From positions 688,501 to 752,500 of the forward strand of contig NZ_CP028415.1 of assembly GCF_000722765.2 (NCBI RefSeq): DNA of 64,000 nt. Reading direction: 5' to 3'. A program made the translations under genes and the position numbers. This DNA comes from Streptococcus mitis (lineage in GTDB: Bacteria > Bacillota > Bacilli > Lactobacillales > Streptococcaceae). Under the pieces are notes generated by a model. That model was not told the origin of the DNA. It saw nothing but the letters and a program-made list of their open reading frames with translations, and searched no databases. Positions 47,957 through 55,976 of the stretch are shown one piece after another (position 1 is the first letter of the stretch; every line of letters starts with the position of its first letter).

Positions 47957-48913
47957 ATGTCTATTACAACCTTGCTCACCCTCTTGGTGTCTTCTATGCT
48001 GATTTACTCAGCGCCCCTCATCTTTACAAGTATCGGTGGTGTTTTCTCTGAACGTGGTGGTGTGGTAAACGTCGGCCTTGAAGGAATTATGGTTATGGGT
48101 GCCTTTTCTGGAGTGGTCTTTAACCTTGAATTTGCAGAACAATTTGGCGCAGCAACTCCATGGCTATCCTTGCTTGTAGCAGGATTGGTAGGGGGAATCT
48201 TTTCTATCATCCACGCAGCAGCGACGGTTCATTTCCGTGCAGACCATGTTGTCAGCGGTACGGTTTTGAACTTGATGGCGCCAGCCTTGGCTGTTTTCTT
48301 AGTGAAAGTCCTTTATAACAAAGGACAAACCGACAACCTAAGTCAGACTTTTGGACGCTTTGATTTCCCAGTCTTGGCAAATATACCAGTGATTGGTGAT
48401 ATCTTCTTCAAGTCAACAAGTCTGCTAGGTTATATCGCGATTGCCTTCTCATTCCTTGCTTGGTTTATCCTCTTCAAGACTCGCTTTGGTCTTCGTCTCC
48501 GCTCTGTCGGTGAACACCCTCAAGCAGCGGACACCTTGGGAATCAATGTCTACAAGATGAGATATTTAGGGGTTATTATTTCCGGTTTCCTAGGTGGAAT
48601 TGGCGGAGCGATTTATGCTCAATCCATCTCAGTTAACTTCTCGGTAACAACTATTGTTGGACCTGGATTTATTGCACTTGCTGCGATGATCTTCGGAAAA
48701 TGGAATCCAATCGGAGCCATGCTATCTAGTCTCTTCTTTGGACTTTCACAAAGTTTGGCTGTTATCGGATCTCAATTGCCGTTCCTACAAGGAGTGCCTG
48801 CGGTTTATCTTCAAATCGCACCTTATGTTTTGACCATTCTTGTCTTGGCAGCCTTTTTTGGAAAAGCAGTCGCACCAAAAGCAGATGGTATCAACTATAT
48901 CAAATCAAAATAA
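47957..48913 (+). CDS. nupC: nucleoside ABC transporter permease
   Basis: A 318-residue partner permease of NupB. Recognisable parts are LIFTSIGGVFSERGGVVNVG and LEGIMVMGAFSGV near the N-terminus, LRLRSVGEHPQAADTLGI (coupling loop), and FLGGIGGAIYAQSISVNFS. It starts two bases after nupB with AAAGGAGG upstream. The operon ends at a strong hairpin shared with plsY. Confidence 0.94.
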   Translation: MSITTLLTLLVSSMLIYSAPLIFTSIGGVFSERGGVVNVGLEGIMVMGAFSGVVFNLEFAEQFGAATPWLSLLVAGLVGGIFSIIHAAATVHFRADHVVSGTVLNLMAPALAVFLVKVLYNKGQTDNLSQTFGRFDFPVLANIPVIGDIFFKSTSLLGYIAIAFSFLAWFILFKTRFGLRLRSVGEHPQAADTLGINVYKMRYLGVIISGFLGGIGGAIYAQSISVNFSVTTIVGPGFIALAAMIFGKWNPIGAMLSSLFFGLSQSLAVIGSQLPFLQGVPAVYLQIAPYVLTILVLAAFFGKAVAPKADGINYIKSK

Positions 48914-48920
48914 GCATACA

Positions 48921-48960
48921 AAAAAACGTCAGTTCATTCAGAACTGGCGTTTTATTTTTT
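48921..48960. terminator. bidirectional terminator between nupC and plsY
   Basis: AAAACGTCAGTTC / GAACTGGCGTTTT with loop ATTCA and T-runs on both strands; it overlaps the plsY stop codon. Confidence 0.85.
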
Positions 48961-49593
48961 AGGATGTTGGTTGGTTAGGTTCAATCCCCAAGGGACCAAA
49001 TTTTCAGTTTTATTTTTGATGCGTGTGATGTTGTCCTTATGACGAATGATAATCAAACTAGCAAGTGCTAGGATAATAGCGATGAATAGAGGATCATAGT
49101 TGCTCAGGATAAAACCAAAAAGTGGAAAGAGTAGAACTCCGATGACAGCCGCGACAGATGCTGTGACACTAGATAGTGAAATCATACTACCAAGATAGAG
49201 GGTTCCAAAGAAAACAACTGCAAGGTAGAGACAGAAGACAGGTGCAAATCCGAAAACCACTCCAGCACTGGTTGCGACAGCCTTGCCTCCCTTAAATCCT
49301 GCAAAGATAGGGAAGGTATGGCCAATAACAGCCAAAAGTCCAAAGATGAGAGGCGAAACGCCTTGTAGATGAAACATAATCGGAAGAAGCGTTGCTAGGG
49401 TTCCTTTGAAAAAGTCAATCACAAAGGTCGCCATACCTGCTTTCTTGCCTAAAATGCGGAAGGTATTGGTCGTTCCAGTGTTACCAGAACCATGCTCTCG
49501 CAGATTGATTTGAAAGAAAACTTGTCCAATCCAGAGACCAGACGGAATCGAACCCAGCAGATAGGCTAGGATTAATAAAACTATTGTAATCAT
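48952..49593 (-). CDS. plsY: glycerol-3-phosphate acyltransferase PlsY
   Basis: A 213-residue integral membrane enzyme that acylates glycerol 3-phosphate with acyl-phosphate, the first step of phospholipid synthesis. Conserved motifs: [30 protein letters not shown] and [13 protein letters not shown], with about five membrane segments. On the minus strand the -10 box TATAAT (49600-49605) is so near the start codon that transcription should begin at the ATG, although AGGAG lies between the two. Divergent from parE. Confidence 0.95.
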   Translation of the reverse strand: MITIVLLILAYLLGSIPSGLWIGQVFFQINLREHGSGNTGTTNTFRILGKKAGMATFVIDFFKGTLATLLPIMFHLQGVSPLIFGLLAVIGHTFPIFAGFKGGKAVATSAGVVFGFAPVFCLYLAVVFFGTLYLGSMISLSSVTASVAAVIGVLLFPLFGFILSNYDPLFIAIILALASLIIIRHKDNITRIKNKTENLVPWGLNLTNQHPKK

Positions 49594-49728
49594 ACTCCTA
49601 TTATATCATGAATTGGGAAAGAAAGGCAGAGAATCTCTTCTGAAATTGTCACAGCGGAGAAAGAAAAATTTTGCAAAATCCTTAGAAAACCTGTAGAATA
49701 GTAAAGATGAACGAATAGGAGGTTCCTT

Positions 49729-51678
49729 GTGTCAAAAAAGGAAATCAATATTAACAATTATAATGATGACGCCATTCAGGTGCTAGAAGGGTTGGATGCA
49801 GTCCGAAAACGTCCAGGGATGTATATTGGATCGACTGATGGAGCAGGACTCCACCACCTCGTCTGGGAAATCGTCGATAATGCAGTCGATGAAGCCCTGT
49901 CTGGGTTTGGCGATCGTATTGATGTGACTATAAACAAAGACGGCAGTTTGACGGTGCAAGACTATGGACGTGGGATGCCGACAGGTATGCACGCTATGGG
50001 AATCCCAACAGTTGAGGTTATCTTTACCATTCTTCACGCCGGAGGGAAATTTGGTCAAGGTGGCTACAAAACATCAGGTGGTCTCCACGGGGTGGGTTCT
50101 TCTGTTGTTAATGCCCTTTCTAGTTGGTTAGAAGTTGAAATTACCCGTGATGGCGCAGTTTACAAGCAACGTTTTGAAAATGGTGGCAAACCTGTCACGA
50201 CTCTGAAGAAAATCGGTACAGCTCCCAAGTCTAAGACAGGTACCAAGGTTACTTTCATGCCTGATGCGACGATCTTTTCTACAATCGATTTCAAGTACAA
50301 TACCATTTCAGAACGCCTCAATGAGTCAGCCTTTCTCTTGAAAAATGTGACCTTGTCTCTGACTGATAAACGAACAGACGAAGCGATTGAATTCCACTAT
50401 GAGAATGGGGTACAAGACTTTGTTTCTTATCTCAACGAAGATAAGGAAACCTTGACGCCAGTTCTTTACTTTGAAGGTGAAGACAATGGTTTTCAAGTGG
50501 AAGTAGCGCTCCAGTACAATGATGGATTCTCAGATAACATTCTATCCTTTGTCAATAACGTTCGCACCAAGGATGGTGGAACGCATGAGACTGGACTTAA
50601 GTCTGCCATTACCAAGGTTATGAACGACTACGCGCGTAAGACAGGTCTTCTCAAGGAAAAAGATAAAAACCTTGAAGGGTCAGACTATCGTGAAGGACTA
50701 GCAGCCGTTCTTTCTATACTAGTTCCTGAAGAACATTTGCAGTTTGAAGGCCAGACAAAGGATAAGCTAGGAAGTCCTCTAGCGCGTCCAGTTGTGGATG
50801 GAATTGTGGCTGATAAGTTGACTTTCTTCCTCATGGAAAATGGAGAATTGGCTTCTAATCTTATTCGCAAGGCTATTAAGGCGCGTGACGCTCGTGAAGC
50901 GGCACGTAAGGCGCGTGATGAGAGTCGTAATGGTAAGAAAAATAAAAAAGACAAGGGCTTGCTTTCTGGAAAATTGACCCCAGCCCAGTCTAAGAATCCT
51001 GCTAAGAATGAACTCTATCTGGTTGAGGGGGACTCTGCCGGTGGTTCTGCCAAACAAGGCCGTGACCGCAAGTTCCAGGCAATCTTGCCCCTTCGTGGTA
51101 AGGTTATCAATACAGCCAAGGCCAAGATGGCGGATATTCTCAAAAATGAAGAAATTAACACCATGATTTATACTATTGGTGCAGGTGTGGGAGCAGACTT
51201 CTCTATTGAAGATGCCAACTATGACAAAATCATTATCATGACCGATGCCGATACAGATGGTGCCCATATCCAGACCTTGCTCTTGACATTTTTCTACCGT
51301 TACATGCGTCCGTTAGTTGAAGCAGGTCATATCTATATTGCCCTTCCACCTCTTTACAAGATGTCCAAAGGGAAAGGCAAGAAAGAAGAAGTGGCCTATG
51401 CTTGGACAGATGGAGAGTTAGAAGAACTCCGCAAGCAGTTTGGTAAAGGCGCAACACTCCAACGCTACAAGGGGCTTGGAGAGATGAATGCGGACCAGCT
51501 CTGGGAAACAACCATGAATCCAGAAACCCGTACCCTCATACGTGTCACCATCGAAGACCTAGCACGCGCCGAACGTCGTGTCAATATCCTCATGGGAGAC
51601 AAGGTTGAACCACGCCGTAAGTGGATTGAAGACAATGTCAAGTTTACGCTGGAAGAGAGTGGAGAGATGGTGTTTTGA
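49729..51678 (+). CDS. parE: DNA topoisomerase IV subunit B
   Basis: A 649-residue ATPase subunit of topoisomerase IV, which unlinks daughter chromosomes with ParC. GHKL motifs are EIVDNAVDEALSG, VQDYGRGMPTG and [21 protein letters not shown] motifs are [16 protein letters not shown] and MTDADTDGAHIQ. Resistance-region residues look wild type as far as I can judge. The start is GTG at 49729 after ATAGGAGG. The HEPN-like gene starts 24 bases after its stop, so read-through expression of that gene is likely. Confidence 0.96.
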   Translation: MSKKEININNYNDDAIQVLEGLDAVRKRPGMYIGSTDGAGLHHLVWEIVDNAVDEALSGFGDRIDVTINKDGSLTVQDYGRGMPTGMHAMGIPTVEVIFTILHAGGKFGQGGYKTSGGLHGVGSSVVNALSSWLEVEITRDGAVYKQRFENGGKPVTTLKKIGTAPKSKTGTKVTFMPDATIFSTIDFKYNTISERLNESAFLLKNVTLSLTDKRTDEAIEFHYENGVQDFVSYLNEDKETLTPVLYFEGEDNGFQVEVALQYNDGFSDNILSFVNNVRTKDGGTHETGLKSAITKVMNDYARKTGLLKEKDKNLEGSDYREGLAAVLSILVPEEHLQFEGQTKDKLGSPLARPVVDGIVADKLTFFLMENGELASNLIRKAIKARDAREAARKARDESRNGKKNKKDKGLLSGKLTPAQSKNPAKNELYLVEGDSAGGSAKQGRDRKFQAILPLRGKVINTAKAKMADILKNEEINTMIYTIGAGVGADFSIEDANYDKIIIMTDADTDGAHIQTLLLTFFYRYMRPLVEAGHIYIALPPLYKMSKGKGKKEEVAYAWTDGELEELRKQFGKGATLQRYKGLGEMNADQLWETTMNPETRTLIRVTIEDLARAERRVNILMGDKVEPRRKWIEDNVKFTLEESGEMVF

Positions 51679-51702
51679 TGAAATTGAAGGTATAGGTTTA
51701 GA

Positions 51703-53235
51703 ATGGGAAAAAATAAAAACAAGAAGAAAAAAGGTGTAGGAAGAATTATCAAGCTATTTAGAAATTACGGATATATTTCTACGGATAGTTTTGGTCAAGA
51801 AGGTGAGGAGCTTCCATTTCAGTTTACTCCTGAGATGATAAAAGAAATAGATGGTATTGAGTACATTGAATATAGCAAAGAGGCAGAGTTTAATATAAAA
51901 AAGGGAGTGAGTCTTAGAGATAAGATAATTAGAGAAGCTAGTGACTTAAAGTTTGATTCTCGAAATTTAATTCAGGAAAAGCGTGTGGAATCAAAGTCCT
52001 ATTTGGAACAAGTAAAAGAAAAATTTGATTTGTTTAATATTCAACTACCAACCAAAAATCAAATGGAAAACGAAATCAGAGAGCTTGATTTGGTGGTTGA
52101 TCAGTTTACTGCTTCTGTGTTAAAAAATTTTTATGATTCTGTTTTGGTAGATGATGAAGCTATTTTATATGAATATTTGAAAAAAATAGGATTTCAACCC
52201 TATATGTTAGATTATATTGTTAATGGTCTTTTTATTGAAAAAACTTTGGGTAATTTAAAAAAAATTGATGTAAAACACATTGTTAAAATTGACGATATTG
52301 ACAAAGTATTTAGGGAAAAGATATTAAGATGGATATTAGGGATTGAAAATTCATACAAAAGTTTATTAAGTAGATTAGCTACTCAGAGAGAAGGTGGAGA
52401 TGAAATTGCTGCTAGAGTTGTTAGGCATTGGAAAAATTCCACCGACGATGCTAAGGAAACACAATATAAAAGAGCCCAAAACAGATATAAGTATCTAAGT
52501 TACTCAGATAAATTTGATTATATTAATTCCGATATAATCCCATTAGAAGATTTAATGGATCAAATGGATTTGAGTACTTTAGAATCTTTACTTGATAAGT
52601 TTGATGTTTTTTCAAAAGAAAGTATTTCTACAGGGGGACGTTTATTAACTCCTTTTGTCAAAGATATTGTTTTACATAAAACAGTACTTTCAGATTTAAG
52701 AATTATAAGAAATGCAGCGGCACATGGAAGGTTTGTAATTCCAACTATAGTAAATCCTGATTATAATCCTAACTGGGACTTGGAGTTTGATAACCCTCTT
52801 GAAAGAACTAAAATTAAAGATTGGTTCATATTTGGTTATTTAAAACAGGTACTAATATCCCAAGGATTTGACGAATCTATGTCAGTAGGGATTGCACAAA
52901 CCATTTTTGGTAATCCCTACAGAAAAGCTTGGTTTGAACTTAATTTTATTTATCATCGATTCATTAGTCTTTTTGATGAGAAAATGTATAATGATTTCAA
53001 AAACGAATCGAATTATTTCTTAGATTATGACAGTGATTATGATAGAAATGAACAAGAAAAAAATGTCAATCCCATTTTAAAAGATATTGGAGACTTAACA
53101 AAGTTTGAGTCAGATTCACTTCTTCAGTATTTTCCTCCAGCGTATAAAACAATAGCAAATGAAGCATCACTTGCAGAGAAAACGGCAAGCCTCCATTTTT
53201 ATGAAACAGGAATACATCTACAGAAGTATTCTTGA
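51703..53235 (+). CDS. Abi-like HEPN protein with cold-shock-like N-terminus (candidate defence RNase)
   Basis: A 510-residue AT-rich gene inserted between parE and parC. Residues 12-75 resemble an OB/cold-shock fold (GRIIKLFRNYGYISTD..., then AEFNIKKGVSLRDKII). The middle has IVKIDDIDKVFREKILRWIL with GIENSYKSLL, matching the F-D-x-x-L-R...I-E-x-x-x-K segment of Abi_2 (AbiD/AbiF) proteins. DLRIIRNAAAHGR holds R336-N-A-A-A-H341, the R-x4-H catalytic signature of HEPN ribonucleases. Abi_2 proteins abort phage infection, so a defence role is inferred, not shown. The ribosome-binding site is weak; expression may depend on read-through from parE. A perfect palindrome follows downstream. Confidence 0.65.
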   Translation: MGKNKNKKKKGVGRIIKLFRNYGYISTDSFGQEGEELPFQFTPEMIKEIDGIEYIEYSKEAEFNIKKGVSLRDKIIREASDLKFDSRNLIQEKRVESKSYLEQVKEKFDLFNIQLPTKNQMENEIRELDLVVDQFTASVLKNFYDSVLVDDEAILYEYLKKIGFQPYMLDYIVNGLFIEKTLGNLKKIDVKHIVKIDDIDKVFREKILRWILGIENSYKSLLSRLATQREGGDEIAARVVRHWKNSTDDAKETQYKRAQNRYKYLSYSDKFDYINSDIIPLEDLMDQMDLSTLESLLDKFDVFSKESISTGGRLLTPFVKDIVLHKTVLSDLRIIRNAAAHGRFVIPTIVNPDYNPNWDLEFDNPLERTKIKDWFIFGYLKQVLISQGFDESMSVGIAQTIFGNPYRKAWFELNFIYHRFISLFDEKMYNDFKNESNYFLDYDSDYDRNEQEKNVNPILKDIGDLTKFESDSLLQYFPPAYKTIANEASLAEKTASLHFYETGIHLQKYS

Positions 53236-53328
53236 TTTTTACTATTTTGAAACAATATCCCACACGAAGAATTACCTTCCCCACCCCTAAAACAAGAAAT
53301 CACACCTGAAGAATATCTTGTCTGGGGG

Positions 53329-53364
53329 AATAACTCAAAACACACATGTGTGTTTTGAGTTATT
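53329..53364. repeat. perfect 36-bp palindrome
   Basis: The left arm AATAACTCAAAACACACA is followed with no spacer by its exact reverse complement. No T-tract follows on the plus strand. It sits 94 bases past the HEPN gene and 83 bases before the next (broken) gene. The rest of the 53236-53446 gap shows no other clear element. Confidence 0.85.
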
Positions 53365-53446
53365 GGAGTAAAATACGAGTATTTAGATATGTTCTGAATT
53401 ATTTTAGGTCAAAAAATTAAAAATACATCATTGAAGGAGGAGTTTT

Positions 53447-54193
53447 ATGAAAAAAGAATATGGAATCACGAGTTTAACTGTACGCAATTTAGAAAACAAC
53501 GAATTCTTCTAACTTCTATCTGAGAGCAAGGACGAGTCAGGGGCTTTTACAAAAGCCAATAAATCTGAGCAGGTTTATGTAACGAAGCTTAGGGATATGG
53601 AAAAACTTCTTGAGACCTTGCAAGTTGGTTTACACCGTTCCAAGGCCAGTCAAATGGTGGCTAGTCTGGAAGCCTCTGATCGTGAGCGTGATGATGCGCT
53701 TTCTACCTTGACAGACTTGGTCAAGGCCTTCTCTCGTGTCAAAGAGGCAGGTAGCAAGGAAGCTTACGACAAACTCAGCAAACTTTTCAAAAATTATGCT
53801 TGGTTAACGAGTATAAGCTGCGAAAAGGAGACAGAAGCTATTAACCATTTACTCAAGGAGCTAAAAGATACGGACTATCAAACTGCTCTTGCAACCCTAC
53901 ATTTGACAACTCATATAGAAACCTTGACAAAAGCGCAGTCTTAGTTTGAAAAAGCATATAAGGAGCGCTTGGCTGAGCAAAAAGGCAAGGCACCTAGTCA
54001 AAACAAGGAAGTCCGTGCAAAACTACAAGAAATCTATGACTTCCTTGTGGATTTTACTGAAATCAACGCCTACGCTTATCCTGAAAGAACTCATGTGGTC
54101 AATCTCCGCGATCACCTCAACACCATCCGCAGCCGCTACAAAAAACGCAAACCTGCTATGAAGGTAACGGAAGCAGTGGGGAGTGTTAATTAA
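53447..54193 (+). pseudogene. decayed DUF6261-like gene with two in-frame stops
   Basis: One continuous frame of 248 codons from the ATG at 53447 (after AAGGAGGAG), beginning MKKEYGITSLTVRNLENNEF, is interrupted by TAA at 53510-53512 and TAG at 53942-53944. The sequence between and after them remains coding-like (ASQMVASLEASDRERDDALS; KRKPAMKVTEAVGSVN). It looks like the DUF6261 family I recall from streptococci and Bacteroidetes, of unknown function. Both stops sit where Gln codons (CAA, CAG) would fit by a single C-to-T change. Confidence 0.75.
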
Positions 54194-54219
54194 GTCTGAT
54201 AGATTTGGAGGAATAGAAG

Positions 54220-54593
54220 ATGATTATCAGACCTGCAAGCAGAAAAGATTGTCAAGCTATTTATAGCCTTTATCAAAGTGAAAAATGGCTTTCTTTTACA
54301 GAGGAAAAGTGACATCTCTATTTTCAACAAATCTGTCTCATTACTTGGTGCTTGAAGAGGACCAGAAAATTCTTGGCTTTGCCCGTTATCTGACGGATGA
54401 AGTGATGACGACCTTTTTAGCTGAAATAATTATTGATAAATCCCACCGCAGAAAAGGACTGGGACAGCAGCTGATTGAGGAGATCCACAAAAAATATCCT
54501 TTGACACGGATTGAATTAATATCTGAAGCAGATGGATTTTATCGGTCAATAAGTTTTAAGCCTGTTGGTACAGGATTTAGAAAATCTGAATGA
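54220..54593 (+). pseudogene. GNAT acetyltransferase gene with a frameshift
   Basis: The ATG at 54220, after GGAGG, opens MIIRPASRKDCQAIYSLYQS, a typical GNAT N-terminus, but ends at TGA 54310. The remainder (VTSLFSTNLSHYLVLEEDQK ... EIIIDKSHRRKGLGQQLIEE, with the acetyl-CoA loop RRKGLG) is in a neighbouring frame. Adding one A to GAGGAAAAGTG at 54301-54311 restores a single 124-codon frame. So this is a one-base deletion in an A-run; a short active product is unlikely. Confidence 0.75.
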
Positions 54594-54802
54594 AAGGAGA
54601 CAGCCAAGCCTGTCTAGACTTTGCTTTTCAGCAAGCTGGCTTGTCAGAAGTTTACTCTTTTACATTCTTACTCAATCAACTTTCGCAAAAAGTCATGCAA
54701 AAACTGAGCATGGAATTTGTCAAAGAATTTGATAATGAAAAAGTTCCAGCAGACAGTCCACTTTATAGACATGTCCTCTACAGAATCAAGAGTTTCCACT
54801 AA
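54590..54802 (+). pseudogene. 3' fragment of a second GNAT (RimJ-like) gene
   Basis: A 70-codon frame, ACLDFAFQQAGLSEVYSF, then NQLSQKVMQKLSMEFVKEFD and SPLYRHVLYRIKSFH. It matches the C-terminal third of RimJ/RimL-type acetyltransferases; the N-terminal two thirds are missing. It overlaps the end of the frameshifted GNAT gene by four bases, suggesting that a deletion joined the two. Confidence 0.65.
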
Positions 54803-54818
54803 AAAGGCAGGTATCAAC

Positions 54819-55637
54819 ATGAGAACAGAAACAGAAATGCTAGATCTGATTTTACAAACTGCCAAAACTATTCAAGTAGAAACTGTCGCCATGTCTGGTT
54901 CACGGACAAACCCAAAGGCCCCAAAAGATGAATTTCAAGACTATGATGTTATCTATGTCGTAGATAATTTAGATAATCTAACGAGAGACATTTCTTGGAT
55001 AGATCAGTTTGGCAAACGTATTCTTGAGCAAGAAGTTAGGTTGGGACATCGTCGTCTATACCTCATGCTCTTTGAAGATGGCAATCGAATTGATCTAACC
55101 CTCTGTCCAAAACAACAAATTCAAGAGTGGGTAGACAGTGAGGCCGGATTTACTGTTTTAGAAGATCCAGAGCATTTATTTGAACCCTATTCACCAAATA
55201 TAGAGCGTTACTGGACAAATTCAGCTACTGAAAAGGATTTTGAAAAAGTCTGCAATGAATTTTGGTGGGTATCAGCCTACGTGGTTAAGGGGATTTGTCG
55301 CAAACAAGTCATTTATACGACGGACCATCTCTATGGCATTTGTCAACAAGAATTCTTGAAAATCTTGGCTTGGCAGGTTGCAAGTGATAGGGGAGCAGTT
55401 GATATCGGTAAAAATTATAAGTACATCTTTAACTATTTGCCTGCTCAGAAAGAGAATGAATTCTCAAGTCTACTTGATTTCTCAAATAGTGACAAAATCA
55501 CTCAGTCTTTATTTGCTACGATGAAATTATTCCACCAAGAGGCTCAGACCCTTGCTCAAAAGATGGGTTTTGACTACGATAAAGAAGTAGCTGAGAAGAT
55601 GATTGAGTATGCTGAGTCGAGACTTCTTAATCGCTAA
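54819..55637 (+). CDS. ANT(6)/AadE-family nucleotidyltransferase
   Basis: A 272-residue protein homologous to aminoglycoside 6-adenylyltransferases. It begins MRTETEMLDLILQTAKT; the nucleotidyltransferase motif is AMSGSRTNPKAP with DEFQDYDVIYVV (G-S-x...D-x-D), RIDLTLCP carries the third acidic residue, and NEFWWVSAYVVKGICRKQ and DIGKNYKYIF match AadE. Reading frame and catalytic residues are intact, so activity on streptomycin is conceivable but not certain; chromosomal members may have other substrates. This is probably the ant gene described in the parE-parC gap of viridans streptococci. Weak ribosome-binding site. Confidence 0.85.
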   Translation: MRTETEMLDLILQTAKTIQVETVAMSGSRTNPKAPKDEFQDYDVIYVVDNLDNLTRDISWIDQFGKRILEQEVRLGHRRLYLMLFEDGNRIDLTLCPKQQIQEWVDSEAGFTVLEDPEHLFEPYSPNIERYWTNSATEKDFEKVCNEFWWVSAYVVKGICRKQVIYTTDHLYGICQQEFLKILAWQVASDRGAVDIGKNYKYIFNYLPAQKENEFSSLLDFSNSDKITQSLFATMKLFHQEAQTLAQKMGFDYDKEVAEKMIEYAESRLLNR

Positions 55638-55669
55638 CTAAAGACCTTAATTTAAAAGATTAAACTACA

Positions 55670-55822
55670 GAAAGGGTCGTTTGATTATTTGTAGTAACTA
55701 AACACGGGACTAATTTTATTCGGAAAAAAGTCAAATCGTCTTGACTTTATCGAGCCCTACATCGATTTTCTATTTTTCTACAGACATTTTTGGCAAGCCA
55801 AATCGTCCCTTTATATCTTAAA
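55670..55822 (+). repeat. structured repeat module B, first copy before parC
   Basis: It starts GAAAGGGTCG, continues to CGGAAAAAAGTC, has the long stem AAATCG (55733-55738) / CGATTT (55763-55768), then TCTATTTTTCTACAGAC and CGTCCCTTTATATCTTAA. The last part matches the copy before deoD almost exactly. A 16-codon ATG frame (55822-55872), with no ribosome-binding site, starts at its end. Confidence 0.55.
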
Positions 55823-55860
55823 TGAACACTTTTTCTGTAAAAACCTACTCTACATTCTTT

Positions 55861-55976
55861 GAAAGGAGTTGAACACGCCTTAAATGCTGTGTGAAAAGGA
55901 TAAATTCTCTTGCGAACATCGCTCGCTTTAAGAATTTTCTATTTTCACTTTGCATTTTTCGGGCTTTGTATCCTAT
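55861..55976 (+). repeat. structured repeat module B, second copy, directly before parC
   Basis: GAAAGGAGTTGAACACGCC, stem ACAC / GTGT, GAAAAGGATAA, long stem AAATTCT (55902-55908) / AGAATTT (55931-55937) with inner GCGA / TCGC, then TCTATTTTCACTTTG and GGGCTTTGTATCCTAT immediately before the parC ATG. There is no Shine-Dalgarno sequence. It is nearly identical in layout to 36322-36440. Confidence 0.65.

Noticed and set aside
50685..51267. Long antisense frames within parE
   Set aside because: They mirror the biased third-codon positions of parE and lack starts with ribosome-binding sites; similar shadows occur in gyrB, clpE and pepN.
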